From AC-32 sp963716865 (lineage in GTDB: Bacteria; Actinomycetota; Thermoleophilia; Gaiellales; Gaiellaceae): a stretch of DNA of 64,000 nt. This document shows, piece by piece, positions 24,789 to 33,293 of the stretch (position 1 is the stretch's first letter; every line of letters begins with the position of its first letter). Under the pieces are notes generated by a model. It saw only the letters and a list, made by a program, of their open reading frames with translations, was not told the DNA's origin and ran no database searches. Position numbers and translations under genes: made by a program. The DNA lies in NCBI GenBank assembly GCA_963716865.1, contig CAVQUF010000001.1, positions 186,001 through 250,000 on the forward strand, written 5' to 3'.

Positions 24789-25900
24789 TCCGCTCCTTCC
24801 GTGGAGTCGACGACGAAGGTGGAGTCGGGGCTCCACGAGATCTGGCTCGGCGCCGCCAGCGTCGCGCCGGGCTCGCTGTTCTGGACGTAGAGGCTCACGT
24901 TTCCTGCCTTCGTCTCGAGCACGTACTGCGTCGCCACCCCTACGTACGCGGTGTCCAGCAGCCTGCCGGTGAGGCGGTTCTCCTCGCCGTGGTCGAGACG
25001 GATCTTCTCGGGCCGGACGCCGACGGCCACGCGGCCGCTGCGGCCTTTGAGCGCCTCCGGCGGCACACGCACGGTCGTCGACCCGTCGTCGAGCTGCACG
25101 GTGTCTGCGGCGGTGATCACTCCCGGAAGGAGGTTCGAGATGCCGAGGAAGCCTGCGACGAACGCCGTCTTCGGATTCTCGTACAGCTCCGTCGGGCTAC
25201 CGAGCTGCTCGATCTTGCCAGCGTTCATGATCGCGATCCCGTCCGCCATCGTCATCGCCTCTTCCTGGTCGTGCGTGACGTGCACGAAGGTGATGCCGAC
25301 GTCGTGCTGGATCGCCTTGAGCTCGAGCTGCATCTGCTTGCGAAGCTTCAGGTCGAGGGCGCCGAGCGGCTCGTCGAGGAGCAGCACGCGCGGCTTGTTC
25401 ACGAGCGCGCGCGCGAGCGCCACCCGCTGCTGCTGGCCGCCCGAGAGCTGGCGGGGCTTGCGCCCCTCGAACCCCTCGAGGCCGACGAGGCGCAGGATCT
25501 CGTTCACCCGTCCGCGCACGTCCTGCTTCCGCACCCCGCGGCGGCGCAGGCCGAACGCGACGTTCTCGAAGATCGTCAGATGCGGGAAGAGGGCGTACGA
25601 CTGGAAGACGGTGTTGACGTCGCGCCTGTACGGCGGCTTCCCCGTCACCGGCTCCTCGCCGAGGTAGATCGTCCCCGCGGTCGGCTCTTCGAAGCCGCCG
25701 ATCATCCGCAGCGTCGTCGTCTTGCCGCAGCCGGACGGGCCGAGCAGCGCGAAGAAGCTGCCGCGCTCGATCTCGAGCGAGATGTCGTCCACGGCGTTGA
25801 CCTCGTCGAACCGCTTGATGACGTGGTCGAGGCGGACGTCAATGTCGTCCGAGGTCGTGACGGTGGGCTGGTCCTGCTCGACCTTGCTCTCGACCGCCAT
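24785..25900 (-). CDS. potA: Polyamine-type ABC transporter ATPase (PotA-like), importer 1
   Basis: A 371-aa ATPase. Walker A GPSGCGKTTT, Q-loop VFQSYALFPH, signature LSGGQQQRVALARAL, Walker B VLLLDEPLGALD, H-loop VTHDQEEAM; a C-terminal TOBE domain (VGVRPEKIRLD) follows. Drives the PotB/PotC permease. The start ATG shares a base with the Lrp stop (TGATG), placing the regulator at the head of the operon. Confidence 0.93.
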   Translation of the reverse strand: MAVESKVEQDQPTVTTSDDIDVRLDHVIKRFDEVNAVDDISLEIERGSFFALLGPSGCGKTTTLRMIGGFEEPTAGTIYLGEEPVTGKPPYRRDVNTVFQSYALFPHLTIFENVAFGLRRRGVRKQDVRGRVNEILRLVGLEGFEGRKPRQLSGGQQQRVALARALVNKPRVLLLDEPLGALDLKLRKQMQLELKAIQHDVGITFVHVTHDQEEAMTMADGIAIMNAGKIEQLGSPTELYENPKTAFVAGFLGISNLLPGVITAADTVQLDDGSTTVRVPPEALKGRSGRVAVGVRPEKIRLDHGEENRLTGRLLDTAYVGVATQYVLETKAGNVSLYVQNSEPGATLAAPSQISWSPDSTFVVDSTEGAE

Positions 25901-26415
25901 CAGCCCGCCCTCACCGGGGAAAGGCCGGCCGGCTCGCCCGTTCCCCAGTCGTACAGCTGCTTCCACATCTCGAGGTAGAGGAAGGTCTCCGTCGAGACGA
26001 CGCCTTCCAGCGCGCGGATGCGGTTGGTCACGTCGAGCAGGTGGCGCCGGTCGGCGCAGACGACCTCGACGAGGATGTCGAACTGCCCGGCGGTGACGAC
26101 CACGTAGTCGGCCTCGTCCCATCTGGCGATCTCGTCGGAGACGGGCTCGGGGGCGCCGGTGGTGCGGATCCCGACCATCGCCATCGCCTCGAAGCCGAGC
26201 CCGAGCGGGTTCGTCACTCCCGTGACCTGGAGGATGTTGTCCTCGCAGAGCCGCGAGTACCGCGAGCGCACCGTGGCCTCCGACACGCCGATCCGGCGGG
26301 CGATCCGCCGGAACGACTCACGCCCGTTCTTCTGCAGCGCCTCGATGATCGATCGGTCGACGTCGTCGATGCTCCGATCCCGAGAGACCGGACCCCGCTG
26401 CATGCGCTCGATCAT
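25900..26415 (-). CDS. Lrp/AsnC family transcriptional regulator
   Basis: A 171-aa regulator. The HTH is at about residues 16-70 (DRSIIEALQKNGRESFRRIARRIGVSEATVRSRYSRL). The RAM effector domain follows, with FDILVEVVCADRRHLLDVTNRIRALEGV. It should form dimers or octamers and respond to an amino acid or polyamine product. The ATG at 26415 is preferred over the upstream TTG because GCGAGG lies 5 nt before it. It heads the potADBC-aminotransferase operon. Its promoter region is repeated before the APC permease gene, so it likely controls both. Confidence 0.9.
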   Translation of the reverse strand: MIERMQRGPVSRDRSIDDVDRSIIEALQKNGRESFRRIARRIGVSEATVRSRYSRLCEDNILQVTGVTNPLGLGFEAMAMVGIRTTGAPEPVSDEIARWDEADYVVVTAGQFDILVEVVCADRRHLLDVTNRIRALEGVVSTETFLYLEMWKQLYDWGTGEPAGLSPVRAG

Positions 26416-26423
26416 GCTGCCTC

Positions 26424-26467
26424 GCAATGCGTGGCGATTCGTACCACGCTGCTGCGCATGTCGTCAA
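26424..26467 (-). promoter_or_regulatory. Promoter/operator of the lrp-pot operon (copy A)
   Basis: Minus strand: -35 TTGACG (26467-26462), 18-nt spacer, -10 TACGAA (26443-26438). The flanks carry GCAATGCG (26424-26431) and an imperfect partner CGCATGTCGT (26455-26464). About 33 of 43 positions match copy B at 28504-28547, including -35, the region around -10 and the left arm. Probably a binding site for the adjacent Lrp protein. Confidence 0.7.
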
Positions 26468-26505
26468 TCGGGAGCGCTCCGCCGATCGGAATCGGCGGTT
26501 CCAGC

Positions 26506-26934
26506 TCAGTCCTTCTTCCCAGGCACGACGAGCACCGGGAGCGTTGACACGTGCAGGAGCTTGTGCGGGACGGAGCCGAGGATCGCTCCCGCGAGCGGAT
26601 GCTCCCCCTGTGTCCCGACGGCGATCATCTGCGCGTCGCGCTCCTTGGCGACCTCGAGCAGCGCGTCGACGGGGCGCTTCGGGACGAGCTCCACCTCGTA
26701 CTCGACGCCGGTGTCACGGATCCGCTCGACGGCGTCGTTCGTGGCGTTCTCTGCGAGCTCCTTGAGCGTGCGGCGATAGTCGCCGGTCTCCCCGCCTCCG
26801 TAGGCGGCCGGGATCTCGTAGGCGAAGACGATCACCAGCAGCGATCCCGAGAGCTTCGCGAGCTCGGCCGCTTCCAGGAGCGCCGCCTGGGCGCCCGGCG
26901 AAGCGACGTACCCGATCACGATCGGCCTAGGCAC
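26506..26934 (-). CDS. Universal stress protein (UspA family)
   Basis: A 142-aa single-domain Usp. The start PIVIGYVASPGAQAALLEAAELAKLSGSLLVIVFAYE, the region DAQMIAVGTQGEHPLAGAILGSVPHKLLHVSTLPVLVVP and the G-x2-G-x9-G(S)-type ATP-binding pattern are visible. Such domains often sit beside transporters. The GTG at 26934 overlaps the permease end by 8 nt, so the two are co-translated. A role in sensing nucleotide or tuning the permease is inference. Confidence 0.88.
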   Translation of the reverse strand: MPRPIVIGYVASPGAQAALLEAAELAKLSGSLLVIVFAYEIPAAYGGGETGDYRRTLKELAENATNDAVERIRDTGVEYEVELVPKRPVDALLEVAKERDAQMIAVGTQGEHPLAGAILGSVPHKLLHVSTLPVLVVPGKKD

Positions 26935-28462
26935 CGGCCGGCTCCCGCGCCGCCTCGAGGACGCCCGGCTCGGCCACCTCGCTCTTGCGCCGGAAGAACG
27001 GGTCCGGCGCGAAGATCCGCTGCAGGACGAGCAGCACGATCCCGAGGATGAGCGAGAAGATCGCGATCGCGAGCGCCGTCGAGATGCCGAATGTCGAGCT
27101 GCTGTAGTTCGCCGACTTGGTCTGCAAGTAGACGCTGTAGCCAAGGATCCCGAACAGGAAGATTCCTCCGAGCAACGGCATGAGCCCGACGTAGAAGAAG
27201 TTGCGCGCGCCGTTCCGCAGCTCGCGCCGGAAGTACCAGGTGCACGCGAACCCGGTCAGCCCGTAGTAGAAGGCGATCCCGAAGCCGGTCGCGGTCACCG
27301 AGTCCTCCAGGATCGAGCTGCTGAGCGAGTTCAGCGTGACGAAGCAGACGATCGAGAGGATGCACATCCAGATCGTCGAGGCGCTCGGAGTCAGATAGCG
27401 CGGGTGGATCCGGCCGAAGTGCTTGGGGATCGCACCGTGCGCCGCCATGGAAAGGCTCGCGCGCGTCGTCGGCAGGATGGTGGTCTGCGTCGAGGCCGAT
27501 GCCGAGGTCAGCACCGCGATGATCAGGATCTTGTCGAGCCCCCAGGGCAGGACGTCACCGCCGAGCGCGCTGATCACGTCGTCCTGGTTCTTGTTGAGGA
27601 AGTCGACGCCGTGGTACGCCTGGGCGGCGAAGGAGACGATCACGTAGATTCCGAGGAGGAGGAAGGTGCTGACGACGGCCGCTCTCCCCGGCGTCCTGGT
27701 CGCGTCCTCGGTCTCCTCGTTGACCGAGACGGCGGTGTCCCACCCCCAGTAGATGAAGATCGCGATCAGCAGGCCGTCGGTGAGCGCGCCGAACGACTGG
27801 ATGTCGAACGGGTTCAGCCAGCTCAGCGACGGATGGACGCTCCCGACCGGATCCTGGGTGTAGACGCGCGCCAGCGCGACGACTGCGAAGAGCGTGAGCG
27901 CGAAGATCTCGGCGGCGAGCAGGAACCACTGCGTCTTGGCCGACGCCTCGATGCCGACGTAGCAGATCAGGCTCATCAGGATGATCCAGATGACACCGGC
28001 GACGCCGACCCAGAACGTGTTGGCCGCCAGGCTGTCGGCGCCGAAGAGCAGGAACGTGTAGGAGCCGGCGATCTGGGACAGGCTCGCCATCACGAGCACG
28101 TCCGCATAGATCACGCCCCACCCGCCCAGCCAGCCGGTCATCGGCCCGAAGGCCCGGGTAGCCCACGAGAACGTCGTCCCGCAGTCGGGGTCGGCCTGGT
28201 TCAGGTACTTGAACGAGAGCGCGATCAGGAACATCGGGATGAAGGCGATCACCATCACGACCGGCGCCTGGTAGCCGATCCCGACGATCGCGGTGACGAA
28301 GCCGAGCGTGGCCGCGAGGCTGTAGGCGGGCGCCGTCGAGGCGACGCCGATGACGACGCTCGAGACGAACCCGAGCGCGCCGGCCTTGAGGCCCTTCTCG
28401 CCCGGAGCCTCGTGCTCCCCAGGGCTTGCGACGTCGATTACGGCTTCGCCGGGCACAGGCAC
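26927..28462 (-). CDS. APC superfamily amino acid/amine permease
   Basis: A 511-aa permease with about 12 membrane helices. Helix 1 has the GxG-type unwound motif (FVSSVVIGVASTAPAYSLAATLGF), and GTTFSWATRAFGPMTGWLGGWG is typical of the amino acid-polyamine-organocation family. The substrate may be an amino acid, GABA or putrescine; the surrounding polyamine genes support an amine. The GTG at 28462 has RBS AGGAGG. Transcription likely begins at the promoter at 28518-28547, which matches that of the lrp operon. Confidence 0.92.
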   Translation of the reverse strand: MPVPGEAVIDVASPGEHEAPGEKGLKAGALGFVSSVVIGVASTAPAYSLAATLGFVTAIVGIGYQAPVVMVIAFIPMFLIALSFKYLNQADPDCGTTFSWATRAFGPMTGWLGGWGVIYADVLVMASLSQIAGSYTFLLFGADSLAANTFWVGVAGVIWIILMSLICYVGIEASAKTQWFLLAAEIFALTLFAVVALARVYTQDPVGSVHPSLSWLNPFDIQSFGALTDGLLIAIFIYWGWDTAVSVNEETEDATRTPGRAAVVSTFLLLGIYVIVSFAAQAYHGVDFLNKNQDDVISALGGDVLPWGLDKILIIAVLTSASASTQTTILPTTRASLSMAAHGAIPKHFGRIHPRYLTPSASTIWMCILSIVCFVTLNSLSSSILEDSVTATGFGIAFYYGLTGFACTWYFRRELRNGARNFFYVGLMPLLGGIFLFGILGYSVYLQTKSANYSSSTFGISTALAIAIFSLILGIVLLVLQRIFAPDPFFRRKSEVAEPGVLEAAREPAGA

Positions 28463-28501
28463 GCCTCCTCGCGCAACACGCGGCTAGTCAGGCCGATCGG
28501 T

Positions 28502-28547
28502 ACGCAATGCGGGCGCGTTTGTACCACTCTGCCGCGCATTGCGTCAA
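28502..28547 (-). promoter_or_regulatory. Promoter/operator of the APC permease gene (copy B), with 10-bp inverted repeat
   Basis: Minus strand: -35 TTGACG (28547-28542), 18-nt spacer, -10 TACAAA (28523-28518). The core is bracketed by a perfect 10-bp inverted repeat, ACGCAATGCG (28502-28511) and CGCATTGCGT (28535-28544), with arm centres 33 nt apart, about three helical turns. Closely resembles copy A upstream of lrp. Confidence 0.75.
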
Positions 28548-28660
28548 GAGCGAGGCGTCGACGTTGCTAGATCAGTCTGTCGCGCGCCGCGAAGCGCAAC
28601 GCCGGGCCAGGCAAGAAGCTGCTGGTTGGGGATGGACTCCCAGGGCGTATCCTTGGCTGC

Positions 28661-28852
28661 ATGACGTTCTTGGAGAAGCTGCGGAACCGGCGGGAAGCTC
28701 GGCGCCGTGAGCGCGCGGAGGAAGAAGCAGGGCAGCTCGAAGCCGAGGCGCGTGGGGAGGCCTACACCCTCGGGGAACGCAAGGACGCCGTGCGCGACGA
28801 GCGTTCGGAGACCGACTTTCCCTCCCGCGGCGCCGGCTACACCGGGCGCTAG
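28661..28852 (+). CDS. Small charged protein (63 aa), hypothetical
   Basis: A hydrophilic, Arg/Glu-rich helical protein (FLEKLRNRREARRRERAEEEAGQLEAEARGEAY) with a C-terminal DFPSRGAGYTGR tail. No family is known to me. There is no RBS; a -10-like TATCCT (28648-28653) lies 7 nt before the ATG with TTGGGG 16 nt further up, so the mRNA is probably leaderless. It converges with the aldehyde dehydrogenase operon and shares its terminator hairpin. Confidence 0.65.
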   Translation: MTFLEKLRNRREARRRERAEEEAGQLEAEARGEAYTLGERKDAVRDERSETDFPSRGAGYTGR

Positions 28853-28866
28853 CTCGGCATAACGAA

Positions 28867-28891
28867 GTGGGGGAACCAGGGGTTCCCCCAC
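28867..28891. terminator. Bidirectional terminator hairpin
   Basis: Perfect 11-bp stem, arms GTGGGGGAACC (28867-28877) and GGTTCCCCCAC (28881-28891), loop of 3 nt. It lies between the convergent 63-aa gene and the aldehyde dehydrogenase gene. Confidence 0.8.
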
Positions 28892-28895
28892 GCTT

Positions 28896-30332
28896 TCAGT
28901 CGATCTTCGCCATCACGTGCTTGATCTGCGTGTAGTCCTCGAGCGAGTAGGCGGACAGGTCCTTCCCGTAGCCCGACTGCTTGTAGCCGCCGTGCGGCAT
29001 CTCCGAGACGAGCGGAATGTGGTCGTTGATCCAGACCGTCCCGAACTGGAGCTTCCGGGCTGCGTTCAGGGCCCGCCCCACGTCGCGCGTCCAGACCGAG
29101 GCGGCGAGGCCGTAGTTCACGTCGTTCGCCCACGCGATCGCCTCGTTGTCGTCGGCGAAGCGCTGGACGGTCACGACCGGCCCGAACACCTCGCGCTGGA
29201 CGATCTCGTCGTCCTGGGCGACGTCCGTGATCACGGTCGGCTTGACGAAGAAGCCGCGGTCGCCGTTCGTTCCGCCGCCCGTCAGCACCGTCGCGCCCTT
29301 CGCACGGTCGAGGAAGCCGAGCACGCGCTCCTGCTGCGACTTCGAGATCACGGGCCCCATCTCGATCTCGTCGCCCTCGGCCGGATCGCCCACGTGCAGC
29401 GACTCGACCATCGGGACGAGCTCCTCGATGAGCTTGTCGTAGACCTTGGGCCCGGCGACGACGCGCGAGGCGGCGGTGCAGTCCTGGCCCGAGTTCCAGT
29501 AGCCGGCGATCTTGACCGCCTCCGCGGCGGCCGCGGGGTCGGCGTCGTCGAACACGATCACCGGCGCCTTCCCGCCGAGCTCGAGGTGGACGCGCTTGAG
29601 CGTGTCCGCCGCGGCGCGCGCGACCTCCTTGCCCGTCGCGATGTCGCCGGTCAGGGAGACCAGGCGCACGTCGGGGTGCCGGACGATCCCCGCGCCGACG
29701 GGCTCGCCGTCGCCGGTGATCACGTTCAGCACGCCCTCGGGGAGGATGTCGGCGACCAGCTCGGCGAAGCGCAGCGTCGTCAGCGGCGTCTGCTCCGACG
29801 GCTTCAGGACCTGGACGTTGCCCGCGGACAGCGCCGGGGCCACCTTCCAGACCGCCATCATCAGCGGGTAGTTCCAGGGCGCGATCCCGCCGACGATCCC
29901 GAGCGGCTCGCGCCGGAGCATCGACGTGTAGCCGCGCATGTACTCGCCGGCGGACTTGCCCTCGAGCAGGCGCGCGGCGCCCGCGAAGAAGCGGATGTTG
30001 TCGGCGCACACGGGGATCTCGTCCTTCGCGTACGAGAGCGGCTTGCCCACGTTCTGCGATTCCAGCTCGGCGAGCTCGTCGCCGTGCTCCTCGACCGCGT
30101 CGGCGATCTTGAGCAGCGCCTCCGCCCGCTCGCCCGGAGTCGTCTCGAGCCATTCGGGCAGCGCCGCCTTCGCGGCCTCGACCGCGCGGTCGACATCCGC
30201 CTGCGTCCCGCGCGGGACCTCGGCAATCGTCTCGCCGGTGGACGGGTTCAGGACCTCCATCGTTCCGCCGTCGGCGGCGTCGACCCACTTGCCGCCGATG
30301 AAGTTCTTGTGCTGGGAAAGCGTCACGCTCAT
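28896..30332 (-). CDS. NAD(P)-dependent aldehyde dehydrogenase (gamma-aminobutyraldehyde type)
   Basis: A 478-aa enzyme that oxidises an aldehyde to its acid, probably 4-aminobutanal to GABA. Key residues: PWNYPL (oxyanion/Asn), the general-base Glu in LELGGKAP, the catalytic Cys in NSGQDCTAASR, and the C-terminal PHGGYKQSGYGKDLS segment common in PuuC/PatD-like enzymes. It follows the second polyamine-type transporter on the same strand, 49 nt after PotC2, and ends at a strong hairpin. It fits as the step after the aminotransferase or oxidase. The exact substrate is inferred. Confidence 0.92.
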   Translation of the reverse strand: MSVTLSQHKNFIGGKWVDAADGGTMEVLNPSTGETIAEVPRGTQADVDRAVEAAKAALPEWLETTPGERAEALLKIADAVEEHGDELAELESQNVGKPLSYAKDEIPVCADNIRFFAGAARLLEGKSAGEYMRGYTSMLRREPLGIVGGIAPWNYPLMMAVWKVAPALSAGNVQVLKPSEQTPLTTLRFAELVADILPEGVLNVITGDGEPVGAGIVRHPDVRLVSLTGDIATGKEVARAAADTLKRVHLELGGKAPVIVFDDADPAAAAEAVKIAGYWNSGQDCTAASRVVAGPKVYDKLIEELVPMVESLHVGDPAEGDEIEMGPVISKSQQERVLGFLDRAKGATVLTGGGTNGDRGFFVKPTVITDVAQDDEIVQREVFGPVVTVQRFADDNEAIAWANDVNYGLAASVWTRDVGRALNAARKLQFGTVWINDHIPLVSEMPHGGYKQSGYGKDLSAYSLEDYTQIKHVMAKID

Positions 30333-30381
30333 GAATGACCTCCCGGTCGCGTCTTGGCTCAGGTTATCGCGCCGCGGCGCG

Positions 30382-31179
30382 CTAGCGGCCCGTGAGGATG
30401 CCCGAGTCGCGCGTTAGACGCTGCGCGATCACCACGGGAATGACCGTGAGGACGATCACGATGAAGACGACCGCGTTCACGATCGGGAGCTGCTGCCCGC
30501 GCTGGATGTTGCTGAGGATGAAGATCGGGAGCGTCTCCTGCGCGCCCGCGGTGAACGTGGTCACGATCACCTCGTCGAACGAGAGCGCGAACGCCAGAAG
30601 GCCACCCGCGACGAGAGCGGTCGAGATCACCGGCCAGACGACGAACCGGAAGGTCTGCCAGCCGTCGGCGCCGAGGTCCATCGAGGCCTCCACGATCGAC
30701 GGCGAGGTGCGCCGCAGCCGCGCGAGCACGTTGTTGTAGACGACGACCACGCAGAACGTCGCGTGCCCGATCACGATCGTCCAGATCGAGAACCCGATCC
30801 CGGCAAAGTTGTAGAACGAGCTCAGCGCCATCCCGGTGATGATCCCGGGCAGCGCGATCGGGAGCAGCAGCAGGAACGAGATCCCCTCGCGCCCGAAGAA
30901 GTGGAAGCGGCTGATTGCAAACGACGCGGCGGTTCCCAGCACGAGCGCGACCGCGGTCGCGATCAGCCCGATCTTGACCGAGAGCCAGAGCGACGAGCGC
31001 ACCTCTTGGTCGACCCACGCCTCGTGGAACCAGTGCAGCGTCAGGTTCTGGATCGGCCACGTCTGCAGCACCGAGCCGTTGAACGCGTAGGCCATGATGA
31101 TCAGGATCGGGATCCAGAGGAACGCGATCACAAGCGTGGTCGCGATCCCAAACCCGATGCGGGTGGCCCGGGTCTGCAT
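30382..31179 (-). CDS. Polyamine-type ABC transporter permease (PotC-like), importer 2
   Basis: A 265-aa permease with six helices. The EAA loop reads IVEASMDLGADGWQTFRFVVWPVIS. Begins with TRIGFGIATTLVIAFLWIPILIIMAYAFN. The start ATG shares one base with the PotB-like stop (TGATG). It differs clearly from the PotC of importer 1, so the two systems are not a recent duplication. Confidence 0.9.
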   Translation of the reverse strand: MQTRATRIGFGIATTLVIAFLWIPILIIMAYAFNGSVLQTWPIQNLTLHWFHEAWVDQEVRSSLWLSVKIGLIATAVALVLGTAASFAISRFHFFGREGISFLLLLPIALPGIITGMALSSFYNFAGIGFSIWTIVIGHATFCVVVVYNNVLARLRRTSPSIVEASMDLGADGWQTFRFVVWPVISTALVAGGLLAFALSFDEVIVTTFTAGAQETLPIFILSNIQRGQQLPIVNAVVFIVIVLTVIPVVIAQRLTRDSGILTGR

Positions 31180-32090
31180 CAGAGCGCCTCGAATGCTCCG
31201 AGGCGCTTCGCGATCACGAGGTAGATCGCCATCACGATCAGGGGAACGGTCGCGAAGGCCGCCGCGAGGGGAACGTTGCCGCTGATCCCGACGTAGTTGT
31301 GGACGACGTTGCCGATGAACTGCGAGTCCTTGCCGCCGACAAGGGCAGGCGTGATGAAGTCGCCGAGGGTCAGTGAGAAGGTGAAGATCGAGCCGGCCAC
31401 CAGGCCCGGCAGCGCCAGGGGCAAGATCACGGTCCGGAAGGTGCGGAAGCTCCGCGCCCCAAGATCCTGCGAGGCCTCGAGGTAGCTCTGCGGGATGCGC
31501 TCGAGCGCGGCGTAGACAGGTAGCACCATGAACGGCAGCCAGACGTACGAGAACACGATCCACATCGCCTTGTTTGTATAGGCGAGGTTCGCGTCCGGAA
31601 GGCCGACCCCGTTCAGAGCCCAGTTGAGCGCCCCATCCTTGGCGAGGATCAGGCGCCAAGCGTAGATCCGGACGAGGTAGCTCGACCAGAGCGGGAGCAG
31701 CACGAGCACGAAGAGCAGCGCTCGCAGCCGCGATGAGGCGAGGCGGGCCATGAAGTAGGCGAGCGGGAAGGCGAGGATCGCGTCGGTGATGGTTACCGCC
31801 GCCGCGATCCCGATCGTGCGCAAGGCGATGCGCCGGTAGATCGGATCGTGCACGAGCGTGCTGAAGTTGCCGAGGCTCCAGGTGTGGACGACTTTGCCGG
31901 TGAACGAGTCCACCTGCCAGAACGACGAGATGAAGAGCGCGAAGAGGGAACCGAGGTAGACGACCGCGAACGCGAGCACGGGTAGCGCCAGGAGCGCCGC
32001 CACCTTCAGCCAGGGCCGCCGCCAGAGCGCGGCCGAGATCCGGAGGCGGGCCCCCCGAAACGAAGGGCCCGCCTCGGCGACGTCAGACAA
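31179..32090 (-). CDS. Polyamine-type ABC transporter permease (PotB-like), importer 2
   Basis: A 303-aa permease with a 30-residue cytoplasmic lead-in and six helices. The EAA loop is YLEASQDLGARSFRTFRTVILPLALPG. Starts 3 nt after the binding-protein stop. Forms the channel with the PotC-like partner. Confidence 0.9.
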   Translation of the reverse strand: MSDVAEAGPSFRGARLRISAALWRRPWLKVAALLALPVLAFAVVYLGSLFALFISSFWQVDSFTGKVVHTWSLGNFSTLVHDPIYRRIALRTIGIAAAVTITDAILAFPLAYFMARLASSRLRALLFVLVLLPLWSSYLVRIYAWRLILAKDGALNWALNGVGLPDANLAYTNKAMWIVFSYVWLPFMVLPVYAALERIPQSYLEASQDLGARSFRTFRTVILPLALPGLVAGSIFTFSLTLGDFITPALVGGKDSQFIGNVVHNYVGISGNVPLAAAFATVPLIVMAIYLVIAKRLGAFEAL

Positions 32091-32093
32091 GGC

Positions 32094-33293
32094 TTACCCG
32101 GTAATCTGCGTCCAAGCCGTCTGCCAGGCGTTGTAGTCCATGCAGTCGTTCTTGCCGTTGCCGCAGTCGGCGACCGGCGTCTTCCAGAACTTGATCGTCT
32201 TGTACCACCTGAGCGGCTCGTCCAGGTGGTACTTGGCGCACGAGCCGGCCTGGATCTTGTTCATGAAGGGACAGGCATGCGGGTTGACCGGCGTCTCGCC
32301 GAAGATGAGCGCCTGCTGGGCCTGGACCTGCGGTGTCGTCACGTACTTCATCCAGAGGTACGCGCAGTTCGGGTGCGGTGCCTTCTTCGCCAGCATCCAC
32401 GTGTCCGACCAGCCCGTGGCCCCGTCCTTGGGGATGACCTCTGTGACCGGGACCTTCTTCGCCTGGAGGGCGAGTGTGTCCACCGGCCAGATCGCGCCGA
32501 GGGAGACATCGCCGTTCGCAAACGCGGCCCGGCCGTCGGTGTCGTAGTTCCAGTAGAGCTTGACGAGCTTCTTCTGCTGCTTCAGCAGGTTGATCGTCGC
32601 GTCGAACTGCTTCTTGTTCAGCTCGTACGGGTCCGTGATCCCGAGGCTCGGTTGCGAGTGCTGCAGATAGAAGGCCGCATCCGCGATCTGAATCGGGTTG
32701 TTCGGGATCGTGATCATGCCCTTGTACTTCGGCGAGTAGAGCGCGCCCCAGTCCGTCGGGCCCGGCGCGATCACGTGGTTGTTGTAGAGCAGCACGTTCG
32801 GCCCCCACTGGAGCGAGGTGCCGTAGTGGACGCCGTCGACCGTGTTGTTGGCCGGCGACTTGAAGATCGGAATGAAGTTCTTCCACTGTGGGATCAGATT
32901 GACGTTCACCGCCTTGACATCGCCGCCCTTGATCAGCCGCAGGCTCGCGTCGCCGGAAGCGGAGACGAGATCCCACTGGCCGCCACCGCCCCCGCCGCCC
33001 GCACGCATGAGCGAGACCATCTCGTTCGACGAGCCGGCGTCCTTGCGGTTGATGGCGCAACCGGTCTGCGCCGTGAACTTCTTCGCGAACGCTGGATCCG
33101 AGTAGTAGGGCCACTCGATCAGGTTGAGCTTGCCCTCGCCCTTCCCGATCGAGGCCTGGCCGGACGTCGTCGTGGTCGCCGCCGTGGTCGAGGCGGACTT
33201 CTTGCCGCCGCAGCCCGCGGCGACGAGCGCAAGCGCCCCGACGAGGAGCGCCGCTGCACCCCAGCCGAGGACATACCTGTAACGCTTCGTCAT
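32094..33293 (-). CDS. Spermidine/putrescine-type substrate-binding lipoprotein, importer 2
   Basis: A 399-aa extracytoplasmic binding protein. A Sec signal with lipobox LVAAGC (Cys28) precedes a Lys/Ser/Thr-rich linker. The mature domain begins LNLIEWPYYSDPAFAKKFTAQTGC and includes a run of seven Gly (MRAGGGGGGGQWD), LQWGPNVLLYNN, and a C-terminal half with several Cys (GCAIN, NCAYLW, HACPFM, GSCAKYH, DCGNGKNDC). The Cys are unusual for PotD proteins and may be disulphide-bonded. The start overlaps the ATPase stop (ATGA, 33290-33293). Confidence 0.9.
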   Translation of the reverse strand: MTKRYRYVLGWGAAALLVGALALVAAGCGGKKSASTTAATTTTSGQASIGKGEGKLNLIEWPYYSDPAFAKKFTAQTGCAINRKDAGSSNEMVSLMRAGGGGGGGQWDLVSASGDASLRLIKGGDVKAVNVNLIPQWKNFIPIFKSPANNTVDGVHYGTSLQWGPNVLLYNNHVIAPGPTDWGALYSPKYKGMITIPNNPIQIADAAFYLQHSQPSLGITDPYELNKKQFDATINLLKQQKKLVKLYWNYDTDGRAAFANGDVSLGAIWPVDTLALQAKKVPVTEVIPKDGATGWSDTWMLAKKAPHPNCAYLWMKYVTTPQVQAQQALIFGETPVNPHACPFMNKIQAGSCAKYHLDEPLRWYKTIKFWKTPVADCGNGKNDCMDYNAWQTAWTQITG

